A DNA stretch of 33,437 bases, from positions 1 to 33,437 of the forward strand of contig JACDHS010000054.1 of assembly GCA_013820875.1 (NCBI GenBank). The letters run 5' to 3'. Source of the DNA: Verrucomicrobiota bacterium (GTDB taxonomy: Bacteria > Verrucomicrobiota > Verrucomicrobiia > Limisphaerales > JACDHS01). This document shows positions 14,609 to 22,614 of the stretch, piece after piece (the stretch's first letter is position 1; each line of letters starts with the position of its first letter). A program made the position numbers and the translations under genes. The notes under the pieces are model-generated. The model saw nothing but the letters and a program-made list of their open reading frames with translations. It searched no databases and was not told where the DNA came from.

Positions 14609-14902
14609 ACGCGCCGACGCGGACCCTTTCACAAAAAAACAGGTCCAAATCAGCGCGTTTTGGAGGCCTTTTTAAAAAATAGGATCCGCGTCGCTCCGTT
14701 TTGGAGCCCTTTTTTAAAAATGGCCTCAAAACCGGCCGTCACGGACCCCTTTTTTGAAAAAGGGGCTCAGGAATCTCCGTCGCGAACCCTTTTTTAAAAA
14801 ATCGTTAACAAAACTTTCCGTAAAAAGGCCCTTTTAAAAAATAGGCCTCCAAAACGCTCTGATTTAGACCTGTTTTTTTGTAAAGGGCTTCGCGACGCGC
14901 CG
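14609..14902. repeat. large nested palindromic structure
   Basis: The outer arms, about 14609-14669 and 14842-14902, are imperfect inverted copies containing ACAAAAAAACAGGTC and GCGTTTTGGAGGCC. Between and at their inner edges are five short palindromes of the form CC-T5/6-N-A5-GG, near 14665-14683, 14706-14724, 14746-14765, 14786-14806 and 14827-14847, spaced about 40 bp. No credible gene overlaps it. The whole gap 14072-15130 otherwise holds the 14161-14353 repeat, the ileS upstream region and the terminator at 15066. Confidence 0.8.
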
Positions 14903-15065
14903 TTTTGGACCCTGTTTTGAGTGAAATAGTCGCCGTCGCGCCAACGCAAACTATGTTACGGAAAGCCTCCTCTCCATCACTCTTTCGAGAAGCTCTTCTA
15001 ATGAAGAGCAACCTGTTCTGCTCCGACGAAAAGCCTGTTTGGAGTTTTCGACGCAGCGGCAGCAA

Positions 15066-15096
15066 ACAAAAATGCCGGCGACTTTCGTCGCCGGCA
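15066..15096 (-). terminator. terminator of the amidase gene
   Basis: The stem TGCCGGCGAC/GTCGCCGGCA (15073-15096) has a four-base loop and is followed on the minus strand by TTTTTGTTTG. It lies 34 bp after the amidase stop codon. Confidence 0.93.
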
Positions 15097-15130
15097 CTTT
15101 CCTACCCATTAAAACCCGAATACCCCAAGC

Positions 15131-16540
15131 TTACTGCCACTGAATCGCATCAGCGACGACGATAAACCCTGTAGTCGTCCAACACGAAAGTTTTACCTGA
15201 TTGTTCCCGGCGCTCATTGACCAGTTGCCCAGCAGATTCCACTTTCCGCCGTTGGCTTGCTGGTTCACCGTGACAACGGTGGTTCCGCCGGCGTGTACCA
15301 CATGGTAAGCGGCTGTTTGGGAGCGATTCGATCCTTGCGGCCACCAGGCGTAAACGTTGTACGTTTTGCTGGAAGGCAGGTTGCCGGTCCAAACCGCATT
15401 GTCGCTGACGGCCTGCGTCGAACGATAGCGGTAATCAGCACCATATTTGTCGGCGGACGAAGTGGCGGCAATCCAACTGCTGGAAGCGGCGAATCCAGAG
15501 GAGTTGTTGTCCACGATGACACTTCCCGAGACCACACTGATGCTACCCACTGCGGTGGCGCCGAACCATTCCACGCCATCTTCGACCATTTTCCAGTCAA
15601 AGGCATATGTGCCGGGTGTCGCTGGGGCAGTGCAATTGAAGGTGAACGTGTGATTCTGGTTCGGATTGATGGTGCCGGCCACAGCTACTCGATGCAAACC
15701 CCAGCGAGTATTGTCCTGGGGGCTTTGCGAACCGAGCTTGTGGTTCGTCACGTCGTACCAAACTTTGGAGCCGTTATTTTTCATTGTGATGCTGGCGGAG
15801 AAACTTGCGCCCGCAGTCACTGAACTGGGATGGCTCTTTGAAACGAAGGAGGCGTTATTCACTGATGGAGTGCGGCGTTGTGCCACTGCGTTGCGCATCG
15901 TGCCACCGCTATAGTTTTCCGTGATCAGGTTGGGATGGATATTGTCACCGGGACAAGCAGTGGCTTTTACCTTACGGTGACCATCAAGGAAACCGACGGT
16001 TTTGCTGTTGTAAGTTCCACTACCGTAGGGCGACCATCCGGAAGGCATCCGCCAGGCGATCAAGTCATACAATTGGTTCAGCATGACAGTAGGGGCCACG
16101 TGATTGTAAGGCGAATGAAAATACCCCATCAGACTGGCGCCATGACTATTGGAATTATTTCCGTCATGCGCTCCCCGGATCAAAGCACCGCTCAAACCGC
16201 CGTAACGGGCTTCGAAGATGTTGCCGTGCTTGTCAATCATCCAGTGATACTCGATATCGCAATAGCCGTTGACATCGAGATTGTAGTTTTGCAGTGAACG
16301 GACCATGGCTGCCGAGTCTGAGAGTCCTGTGGAGTTCCACTGGCTGGCGCCAGCGGTGTGATGGACGATTACGCGAGTGAGCGCGGACATCGTTTGGCAG
16401 CCGGAAGCAGCCCTCGCGCCCCAACAGGAGCGGGAGCAAATGGTTGGTTGGGGGCCGGGAGTGGTTTGAGCAAACAAACTAGCGCTAATGCCGAGGGTGG
16501 CAACAGCGATAGTCATTGTGAGTTTTGATGATCGATTCAT
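15131..16540 (-). CDS. secreted PGRP/N-acetylmuramoyl-L-alanine amidase with Ig-like and golvesin-like domains
   Basis: A 469-aa exported protein. The start is the ATG at 16540, followed by a signal peptide to about residue 25. Residues 35-220 form an amidase_2/PGRP domain: VIVHHTAG with His60/His61, EYHWMIDKHGNIFEAR, and DGHRKVKATACPGD with His188 and Cys196, the zinc ligands expected for an active amidase that cuts between muramic acid and L-Ala. Residues about 235-340 resemble the Ig-like domain of NBR1-type proteins (MKNNGSKVWY, TFTFNCTAPATPGTYAFDWK). Residues about 341-469 resemble a golvesin C-terminal or carbohydrate-binding beta-sandwich (YNVYAWWPQGSNR, ending VVADAIQWQ). It may act on the cell's own or on other bacteria's walls. 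It stands alone with its own terminator. Confidence 0.9.
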   Translation of the reverse strand: MNRSSKLTMTIAVATLGISASLFAQTTPGPQPTICSRSCWGARAASGCQTMSALTRVIVHHTAGASQWNSTGLSDSAAMVRSLQNYNLDVNGYCDIEYHWMIDKHGNIFEARYGGLSGALIRGAHDGNNSNSHGASLMGYFHSPYNHVAPTVMLNQLYDLIAWRMPSGWSPYGSGTYNSKTVGFLDGHRKVKATACPGDNIHPNLITENYSGGTMRNAVAQRRTPSVNNASFVSKSHPSSVTAGASFSASITMKNNGSKVWYDVTNHKLGSQSPQDNTRWGLHRVAVAGTINPNQNHTFTFNCTAPATPGTYAFDWKMVEDGVEWFGATAVGSISVVSGSVIVDNNSSGFAASSSWIAATSSADKYGADYRYRSTQAVSDNAVWTGNLPSSKTYNVYAWWPQGSNRSQTAAYHVVHAGGTTVVTVNQQANGGKWNLLGNWSMSAGNNQVKLSCWTTTGFIVVADAIQWQ

Positions 16541-16832
16541 AGTTTTGAGTTGATGTTTCTGTTTCCGGGCGAAAAAAAACATCGCAAAGACTACTTTGCA
16601 TTTTTTGTCCGGGGTTGGTGCAGTTTTGGGAAGTACCGTCTTTGCCGCAATGGAATCCCGTTCCAAAAAAACTATGATTTTGGATTCTGGCGCTAATGAC
16701 TGCCCGCCGAAAGCTTTCTTGTTCTACCGCATTTCTTCTGGGAATAACATCAACCATCGCCGAACGGCCGTTACGCGTTATGAATAACGCGCTAAACGAA
16801 GATTGCGGGAATGAACTGCTGATGAAAAAAAA
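16541..16832. other. amidase upstream region, no gene seen
   Basis: About 290 bp between the amidase start and the tRNA gene. The only structure seen is CGCGTTAT-GA-ATAACGCG at 16774-16791, a perfect inverted repeat with 8-bp arms that could be an operator or a weak hairpin. An A-rich run at 16825-16832 serves as the T tract after the tRNA gene on the minus strand. No convincing coding sequence. Confidence 0.5.
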
Positions 16833-16910
<78 letters not shown>

Positions 16911-17055
16911 CCTGAGAAGTGCAGACGAAAAGTAGGTGAATCGCTTTTTTTTGCAAGTATCTTTTCCTTTCCTGTGGCGTTTCCTTTTTACGGGTCACAA
17001 TTTCCAGCCGCTTCCAGTAGTTGATTCCTAAGAAAGCTCTCGCTATCCATTGCAG

Positions 17056-17970
17056 ATGAATTTCGAGTTGTCCCGCCGTTCGTTCTTGAAAAACTCGCTG
17101 AAAGCCGGTCTCGCGACCTGCGCCCTTGGCGCAGTGACAAATCCCCTGGGCGCCATCGAACCGCTCAACCGCCCCGGCAAACCGCGCTTTATGCTTAGCC
17201 TTGCGGCCTATTCTTTCCGGGATTCTTTTGTCTCAACGGAGCCCGCCGGAAAGCTCGATCTTTTCCAGTTCATTGATTACTGCGCCGACCACGGCTGCGA
17301 CGGAACGGAACTGACCAGTTATTACTTCCCCAAAAATTTGACGCAAGAATTCCTGCTGAAGATCAAACGCCACGTTTATTTGCGTGGCATGGCGATCAGC
17401 GGGACGGCCGTGGGAAACAACTTTGCTTTGCCTCCTGGCGAAAAGCGGAATGAACAAATTGCGCTCGTTAAGAAGTGGATTGATCACTCAGCGGTGATGG
17501 GCGCTCCTCATATCCGGGTGTTTGCCGGGCCGATCCCGAAGAGTATCAGTGAAGCGGAAGCGCGGGGCTTTTGCATCAGCGCCCTGGAGGAATGCTGCGA
17601 CTACGCCGGAAGCAAAGGCGTTTTCCTTGGATTGGAAAACCACGGCGGGATTGTTGCCGAAGCGGATGGCTTGCTCGCCATTGTCAAAGCGGTCCAGAGT
17701 CCTTGGATCGGCATCAACCTGGATACCGGCAATTTCCATACGAAAGATCCTTATGGCGACCTCGAACGTTGCGCGCCTTACGCGGTGAATGTTCAGTTCA
17801 AAGTGAATCTTCGTCAGGACGGCAAAAAGAAAGGGGCCGATTTCCCGAAGCTGTTCGATATGTTGAAGCGAGCGAATTATCAGGGCTACGTCGCGCTCGA
17901 ATACGAAGCAGCGGAAGATCCCTGGAAAGCGATTCCTGAGCTACTCAAACAAATGAAACAATTGCTTTGA
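17056..17970 (+). CDS. Tat-exported sugar phosphate isomerase/epimerase-like protein (xylose isomerase-like TIM barrel)
   Basis: A 304-aa protein starting at the ATG at 17056; a TTG two codons earlier is less likely. The N-terminus SRRSFLKNS followed by a hydrophobic stretch is a twin-arginine signal. The rest is an AP-endonuclease-2/xylose isomerase-like TIM barrel. Candidate metal ligands are Glu194 (GLENHGG), Asp223 and His228 (NLDTGNFH) and Glu282 (ALEYEA). Such Tat-exported members are abundant in Planctomycetes and Verrucomicrobia and are presumed to act on carbohydrates outside the cytoplasm. The substrate is unknown. It follows the divergent tRNA gene. Confidence 0.9.
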   Translation: MNFELSRRSFLKNSLKAGLATCALGAVTNPLGAIEPLNRPGKPRFMLSLAAYSFRDSFVSTEPAGKLDLFQFIDYCADHGCDGTELTSYYFPKNLTQEFLLKIKRHVYLRGMAISGTAVGNNFALPPGEKRNEQIALVKKWIDHSAVMGAPHIRVFAGPIPKSISEAEARGFCISALEECCDYAGSKGVFLGLENHGGIVAEADGLLAIVKAVQSPWIGINLDTGNFHTKDPYGDLERCAPYAVNVQFKVNLRQDGKKKGADFPKLFDMLKRANYQGYVALEYEAAEDPWKAIPELLKQMKQLL

Positions 17971-18201
17971 GGCAGCGTCTTGCTCCCGTTCCCCTGGAAG
18001 ATGATGCGAGAGGTTTCTGGCTGAAACCGGCGGAAATTATTAGCTGCGCCTGACACACCCGGTGTTTCAACCGTCTCCCAAAGAGGCTTGCCCACCGGCA
18101 ACCCTCAGCGTAGTGTTGCTTGGGACACGCAATTAAGCAGGGCGAGTCCCGAGCCTCCATGCCACAGACAACCACTCAATCTGCCAGGAAATACTGACGA
18201 T

Positions 18202-18927
18202 ATGAAACAACTCCTATTGACCGTTTGCCTCGTTCTCGCAGCACAACTGGTTTGCGCCCAGCAAAAAGCCCCGTCTGGCGCCAAACCACAACCGTCCGCC
18301 ATTAACAGCGGCGTCTCCGGAAAAGTGACGGAAGTGCTGAACGCCGCCAGTTACACTTATGTAAAGTTGAACACCGGAAAGAAAGAGGTCTGGGTGGCCG
18401 CAGTAAAGTTTGACGTGAAAAATGGTGATTCGGTCTCCGTTGCTGACCCTATGCCGATGCCGAACTACGAGAGCAAGACACTCAAGAGAACGTTCGACCT
18501 GGTTTACTTTGCCGCTGACGTAACGGTCAATGGGAAGAGCCCGAAGCCGGAACTCCCGGAAGGTCACCCGCCCATTTCAGGGGCAGAGGCCGCACCAAAA
18601 AAAGTGGATCTCTCGGGGATAAAGAAAGCTGCTGGAGGAAAGACCGTTGAAGAGATTCACCTCGGCAAGGCGAAAATCCGCAATCAACCGATTGTCGTCC
18701 GTGGAAAGGTGGTCAAGTATAGCGCCGCGATCATGGGTAAAAACTGGTTGCACATTCAGGATGGAACCGGACGCGCAGGCAATGACGATTTGGTGATCAC
18801 CACCGATGCCACCGCCAAGGTCGGCGACACCGTTTTGGTCACGGGAAAAGTCACCACCGACAAAGACTTCGGCGCGGGCTACAAATACGGCGTTATAATC
18901 GAGAACGCCAAAGTCGTTGTGGAGTAG
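18202..18927 (+). CDS. exported OB-fold (nucleic-acid-binding-like) protein
   Basis: A 241-aa protein. The start is the ATG at 18202, directly before a signal peptide ending VCAQQ. Two OB-like regions are visible: about 38-112 (VSGKVTEVLNAASYTYVKLN, WVAAVKFDVKNGD) and about 150-241 (IVVRGKVVKYSAAIMGKNWLHIQDGTG, then GDTVLVTGKVTTDKDFGAGY). The GNWLHIQDGT-type segment is typical of tRNA_anti/NrfJ-like OB proteins found in the periplasm of many Proteobacteria and Verrucomicrobia. The function of this family is poorly known; despite the fold, binding of nucleic acid is not shown. A Pro-rich linker lies between the two parts. It stands alone, 231 bp after the isomerase gene. Confidence 0.82.
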   Translation: MKQLLLTVCLVLAAQLVCAQQKAPSGAKPQPSAINSGVSGKVTEVLNAASYTYVKLNTGKKEVWVAAVKFDVKNGDSVSVADPMPMPNYESKTLKRTFDLVYFAADVTVNGKSPKPELPEGHPPISGAEAAPKKVDLSGIKKAAGGKTVEEIHLGKAKIRNQPIVVRGKVVKYSAAIMGKNWLHIQDGTGRAGNDDLVITTDATAKVGDTVLVTGKVTTDKDFGAGYKYGVIIENAKVVVE

Positions 18928-19148
18928 TATTCCATTGGGAATAGCTCCACTCGTCTTCGAGATCCTCAAGATAAAAGAAACGGCAAGCGTTCCCGATCCC
19001 CGGAATCGAATCGGCTTCGACTCAGGGGGCCTTGTACTCGTCTGCGGAATTTTCCCTGACTTCCCGCCAAACCTTTAGGTGCCCTGCCGCTTCTCCGATG
19101 GCTTGACGGCAGAAGCATCCATACTGCTGATATGTCGCGAGCCGGGGG

Positions 19149-19176
19149 AACTTACCTTTATCCCTAATGGTAAGTT
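19149..19176 (+). promoter_or_regulatory. hairpin covering the start codon of the PHP-domain gene
   Basis: AACTTACC (19149-19156) and GGTAAGTT (19169-19176) are perfect 8-bp inverted copies with a 12-nt loop that contains most of the ATG at 19167. A purine-rich GGGGGAA lies at the 5' edge. In mRNA this could hide the start site. Confidence 0.5.
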
Positions 19177-22100
19177 TATGTTTATGGCGAGCTACGAGAC
19201 TCGTTGTCGGGGCAGTTTTGTTAACAGCGAGCCTCTATGCTTTTGCTCCGGAGGCCCGGGCGCAAACAGCCAGCTTGAGAATCAACGCCACAGTTCCCGG
19301 CGTCGGCACACCCGTCGCGGTTCGCGCCATTATCCGCCAGTCCAATGGCGCCTTTTACGAGGGCGAATGGGGTGACTCGTCGTGGCCCAACGTCGCCTTG
19401 CGCGGCAAAGCCGTCGGACCTGCCAACACTCTGCAAGTGCCGCCGGGCACCACCGTCATCACCGTCGGCAAAGGACCCGATTACCTTCCGCAAACCGTGA
19501 CGGTCAATCTTCCATCGGGCCAAACCACCACCATCAACGTCGCTTTGCAACCGGTGCTCAACATGCTCGGCAATGGTTGGACGGCGGGCGACATTCACAC
19601 GCATTATAATCATGGGGAAGGCCAGGTCTTCCGCACGCCTCAACAGGTGCATAATGTATCTGCCGCAGGCGGTTTGAATTTCGTTTCTGTCTGCCAGGAG
19701 CATTACGGCGCAACCACGCTGACACGCCGTGAAATGTTCGATGCCTGGTCGCGCTTCGATTCTTCCGAGTGCCAGGTCTGGATCGGCGCTGAGGAACCGA
19801 AGAATGCCTGGGGACATCACGCGAGTATTGTTGACGATCCGTGGCGCATCCGGAGTCCGCTGCCGTATTACACCGGCATCCATGAGGTGCATCGGCAAGG
19901 GGGCGTCACGATTCCGGTTCATCCGTTGCGTTCGTTTCCTGGTAAATCCTACGGGAACAGTTGGATGCTTTATCCATTAAACAATTTTTACAAAGCCTAT
20001 CCACTGCAAGCGCTCACCGGGAACCTGATCGATGGCTGGGGCGGTGTTTCGGACGAAGCACATCAGCCCAACCTCCTGCCGCCTTACTTCGAATTGTTGA
20101 ATATGGGCTATCGCATTCCGCTCATGGCGGATTCCGATATCGCCTTCGACCGGATCAACAACGGGTCCAAAGCTCCGGGTAATTGGATAAACTATTTTCG
20201 AGTGGATGGCGCTTTGAACAAGGCCTCGGTGGTTCAAGCAATAAAACGAGGCCGTGTCATCTCCACCACCGGCCCCATGTTGCTGTTCAATATTGATGGA
20301 GCGCGTCCCGGCGACACCCTGCCCGCCGACGGCGCAAGCCGCACCGCACGGATTCAAGCCAGCTACTTGTTCAATCCGTGGACTCTCGCACAGACCAGTT
20401 TCAACGGTGAACCCTGCCGCGTTGTTCAGGTGGATCTGTTCCGCAATGGCCAGGTTATTCAAACCTGGAATCCCAACACTCCGACCGCCACTCTCGAATT
20501 TCCCATCAACGAAACGTCCGAAGGTTCCCATTATATGGTGCGTGTTCTCGGCAACGACGCCGCCTGGATGGCTGCTTACGCGAGCCCAATCTATTTCGAT
20601 AACACCCCGCGCCCGCGCCAACCCGACGGCTTCACTTCCCTCGTGAACGGACGCGTTTACGATGCCGCCAACAATCATCCAACCCCAGCCTCCGTCAGTT
20701 GTGTGCGTGATGGCGAAACGCTCTGGAACCTGCAGACCGATAGCCAGGGCTTGTTTCGCGCCTACGTTCCGCTTGATGCCAAACTGGTCGCCCGCGACGC
20801 CAATGGCCGCCAGATCGGGCGCGACATCCTGAGCGATGAACGGGTCTATGCGTTCTGCCATAACTTGCCGGAGACTTTTCCCAATCTTACCGGTTCCATC
20901 GCCGCCTTTCGAAATCTTGTGAAGGAAATGACCTGGGAATTTCCGCTCGGCCATCAAAATGCCGCTTCCTACGTGCGACAACCACTGAGCGGCAACGCTG
21001 CCTTCAGCAATTTCAGCATCCAATCCGCCCCGGCACGAACCCCCGGCAAGAACGGCACAGAAATCACCACTCTCCTTGTGGACCGCACCCGCGCGCAACG
21101 GGGTGAAACCATCAATTACGCTGTTCTCTTTCGAACTTCCGGCGGTGCTCCCAATGAGGAACTCTCCGTGGAATGGAAAAGTTGGGATCCCGACTACCCG
21201 CGGCTTTATACAAAACACGGCAAACTGTTTCATCACAACAATGCATCCGATACTCTCGTTTCTCTTGGCAATGGATTTTATCTCCGTCAAGGCTCAGTCG
21301 TTGTTCCTTCGTGGGCCGGGAACGTGAATGACACTTCACCGGGTTTGAAAATGGCGGTCACCGCTCGCGGGGCGGCATCGGAGGAAGCCAACCTCTTGAT
21401 TACTGTTGGCCCGAGCAGGCCCGAACTGCTCGTGAGCTCGACCTGGGATGGATTCCCAGCCACCTGGGGCGAATTCGGCGTTGGCCCATGTTATTTCCAT
21501 CGGCAACTGACGAGCCACATCCGCTACAACGATTATCGGCAACTCCAGTTCTCCATGCAGGTGAACGGTCAAACGGTCACCGTTCATCCGCTCGGCGATA
21601 CCGCTCATGCAAACGATGCCGACAACGCTCTCTTCGAGGATCACTTTTTCTACGATGGCCAACTGGGATCGCAGGGCCGAAATATTCCCTATCGTGATGA
21701 GGTCCGCGGACAACCCGCTGAACCCAACTTTGCGAACGTCGCAATCTTCAATTCACAAGATCAAAAGATCGGTGATGGGGAGAATGATGGCGGTGATTCT
21801 TTGCCAGCCTCCACACCATTGCCGATTGCCAAGACCTGGTTTGGCCCTCACCAGGGAAATGCAAAACTCGTTTTCTGGGAACATAAAAGCGGAAAGACCG
21901 CTGTAACCCATCTGAGCGTCACGAATTTTGTCACGGCCAGCTTTCTGCGCGATGGCCGTCTGGCCGGCGCCGGTTGGCGCGCCCGAACCGTCGCCGACCT
22001 GAACAACGACGGTTCCCCCGACCTGATCTGGAAACATGACAACGGCAAAAGCGCGGCCTGGTTCATGCAAGGCGCGGAATTCGCTTCCGCAATACCCTTG

Positions 22101-22604
22101 CGCAACGGGCACGCCATCGCCGCCAACTGGAACCTCGTCGGCAGCGGCGACATCAGCAACAACGGCAAAGCCGATCTCCTCTGGCAACATGCCGATGGCC
22201 GGCTCGTTGCCTGGTTGATGGATGGCCCCAACTTTTCCAATGCCATTCTGTTGCGGCAAGGTTTGCCTATCGCGAAGCATTGGCGGTTCTCCGGGATAAC
22301 CGACCTCGACCGCAATGGGTCTGGAGACATCCTTTGGCATAATAACGACAACAACACCCTCGCCGCCTGGATGATGGATCGCACCGAGTTCCAAAATGCC
22401 TCCGCCTTTCGATCCGTCGGCTCCTCCTGGAAACTGGTCGGCGCCGCTGATTTCAATGGCGATAATCGAGACGATTTTCTCTGGCAGAATACCGATGGCC
22501 GGCTTGCGATCTGGTTTATGGACGGCACGACTCTGCTCGCCGCCTATCCTTTGATTCCAGGAAACAAGATCCGTCTCGGTTGGCGCATTGTTGGAGCGAA
22601 GTAA
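19167..22604 (+). CDS. secreted PHP-type metallohydrolase with C-terminal FG-GAP/VCBS-like repeats
   Basis: A 1145-aa protein with a signal peptide (residues 1-32, ending ARAQT). A short beta-rich region is followed by a PHP-like (CehA/McbA type) metal-dependent hydrolase domain: GDIHTH with His144 and His146 near its start, then a CQEHY segment, PVHPLR and MADSD further on, all plausible metal ligands. The middle (about 370-900) is beta-rich with Ig-like features. The end (about 930-1145) holds four repeats of about 52 residues with FG-GAP/VCBS-type calcium-loop motifs: DLNNDGSPDLIW, DISNNGKADLLW, DLDRNGSGDILW and DFNGDNRDDFLW. Each repeat also carries a (A/L)AWFM(Q/D)G-like segment. CehA-type proteins hydrolyse phosphate or carbamate esters, but the substrate here is unknown. 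The gene ends 10 bp from the convergent blaR1-like gene. Confidence 0.85.
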   Translation: MVSLCLWRATRLVVGAVLLTASLYAFAPEARAQTASLRINATVPGVGTPVAVRAIIRQSNGAFYEGEWGDSSWPNVALRGKAVGPANTLQVPPGTTVITVGKGPDYLPQTVTVNLPSGQTTTINVALQPVLNMLGNGWTAGDIHTHYNHGEGQVFRTPQQVHNVSAAGGLNFVSVCQEHYGATTLTRREMFDAWSRFDSSECQVWIGAEEPKNAWGHHASIVDDPWRIRSPLPYYTGIHEVHRQGGVTIPVHPLRSFPGKSYGNSWMLYPLNNFYKAYPLQALTGNLIDGWGGVSDEAHQPNLLPPYFELLNMGYRIPLMADSDIAFDRINNGSKAPGNWINYFRVDGALNKASVVQAIKRGRVISTTGPMLLFNIDGARPGDTLPADGASRTARIQASYLFNPWTLAQTSFNGEPCRVVQVDLFRNGQVIQTWNPNTPTATLEFPINETSEGSHYMVRVLGNDAAWMAAYASPIYFDNTPRPRQPDGFTSLVNGRVYDAANNHPTPASVSCVRDGETLWNLQTDSQGLFRAYVPLDAKLVARDANGRQIGRDILSDERVYAFCHNLPETFPNLTGSIAAFRNLVKEMTWEFPLGHQNAASYVRQPLSGNAAFSNFSIQSAPARTPGKNGTEITTLLVDRTRAQRGETINYAVLFRTSGGAPNEELSVEWKSWDPDYPRLYTKHGKLFHHNNASDTLVSLGNGFYLRQGSVVVPSWAGNVNDTSPGLKMAVTARGAASEEANLLITVGPSRPELLVSSTWDGFPATWGEFGVGPCYFHRQLTSHIRYNDYRQLQFSMQVNGQTVTVHPLGDTAHANDADNALFEDHFFYDGQLGSQGRNIPYRDEVRGQPAEPNFANVAIFNSQDQKIGDGENDGGDSLPASTPLPIAKTWFGPHQGNAKLVFWEHKSGKTAVTHLSVTNFVTASFLRDGRLAGAGWRARTVADLNNDGSPDLIWKHDNGKSAAWFMQGAEFASAIPLRNGHAIAANWNLVGSGDISNNGKADLLWQHADGRLVAWLMDGPNFSNAILLRQGLPIAKHWRFSGITDLDRNGSGDILWHNNDNNTLAAWMMDRTEFQNASAFRSVGSSWKLVGAADFNGDNRDDFLWQNTDGRLAIWFMDGTTLLAAYPLIPGNKIRLGWRIVGAK

Positions 22605-22614
22605 AATGGTCAGA

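Noticed and set aside
14805-15065. An 86-aa minus-strand frame
   Set aside because: It overlaps the palindromic structure, has odd composition and shows no recognisable motif.
19977-21290. A 437-aa minus-strand frame
   Set aside because: It lies wholly antisense to the 1145-aa PHP-type protein, whose motifs are clear; an effect of high GC in the third codon position.
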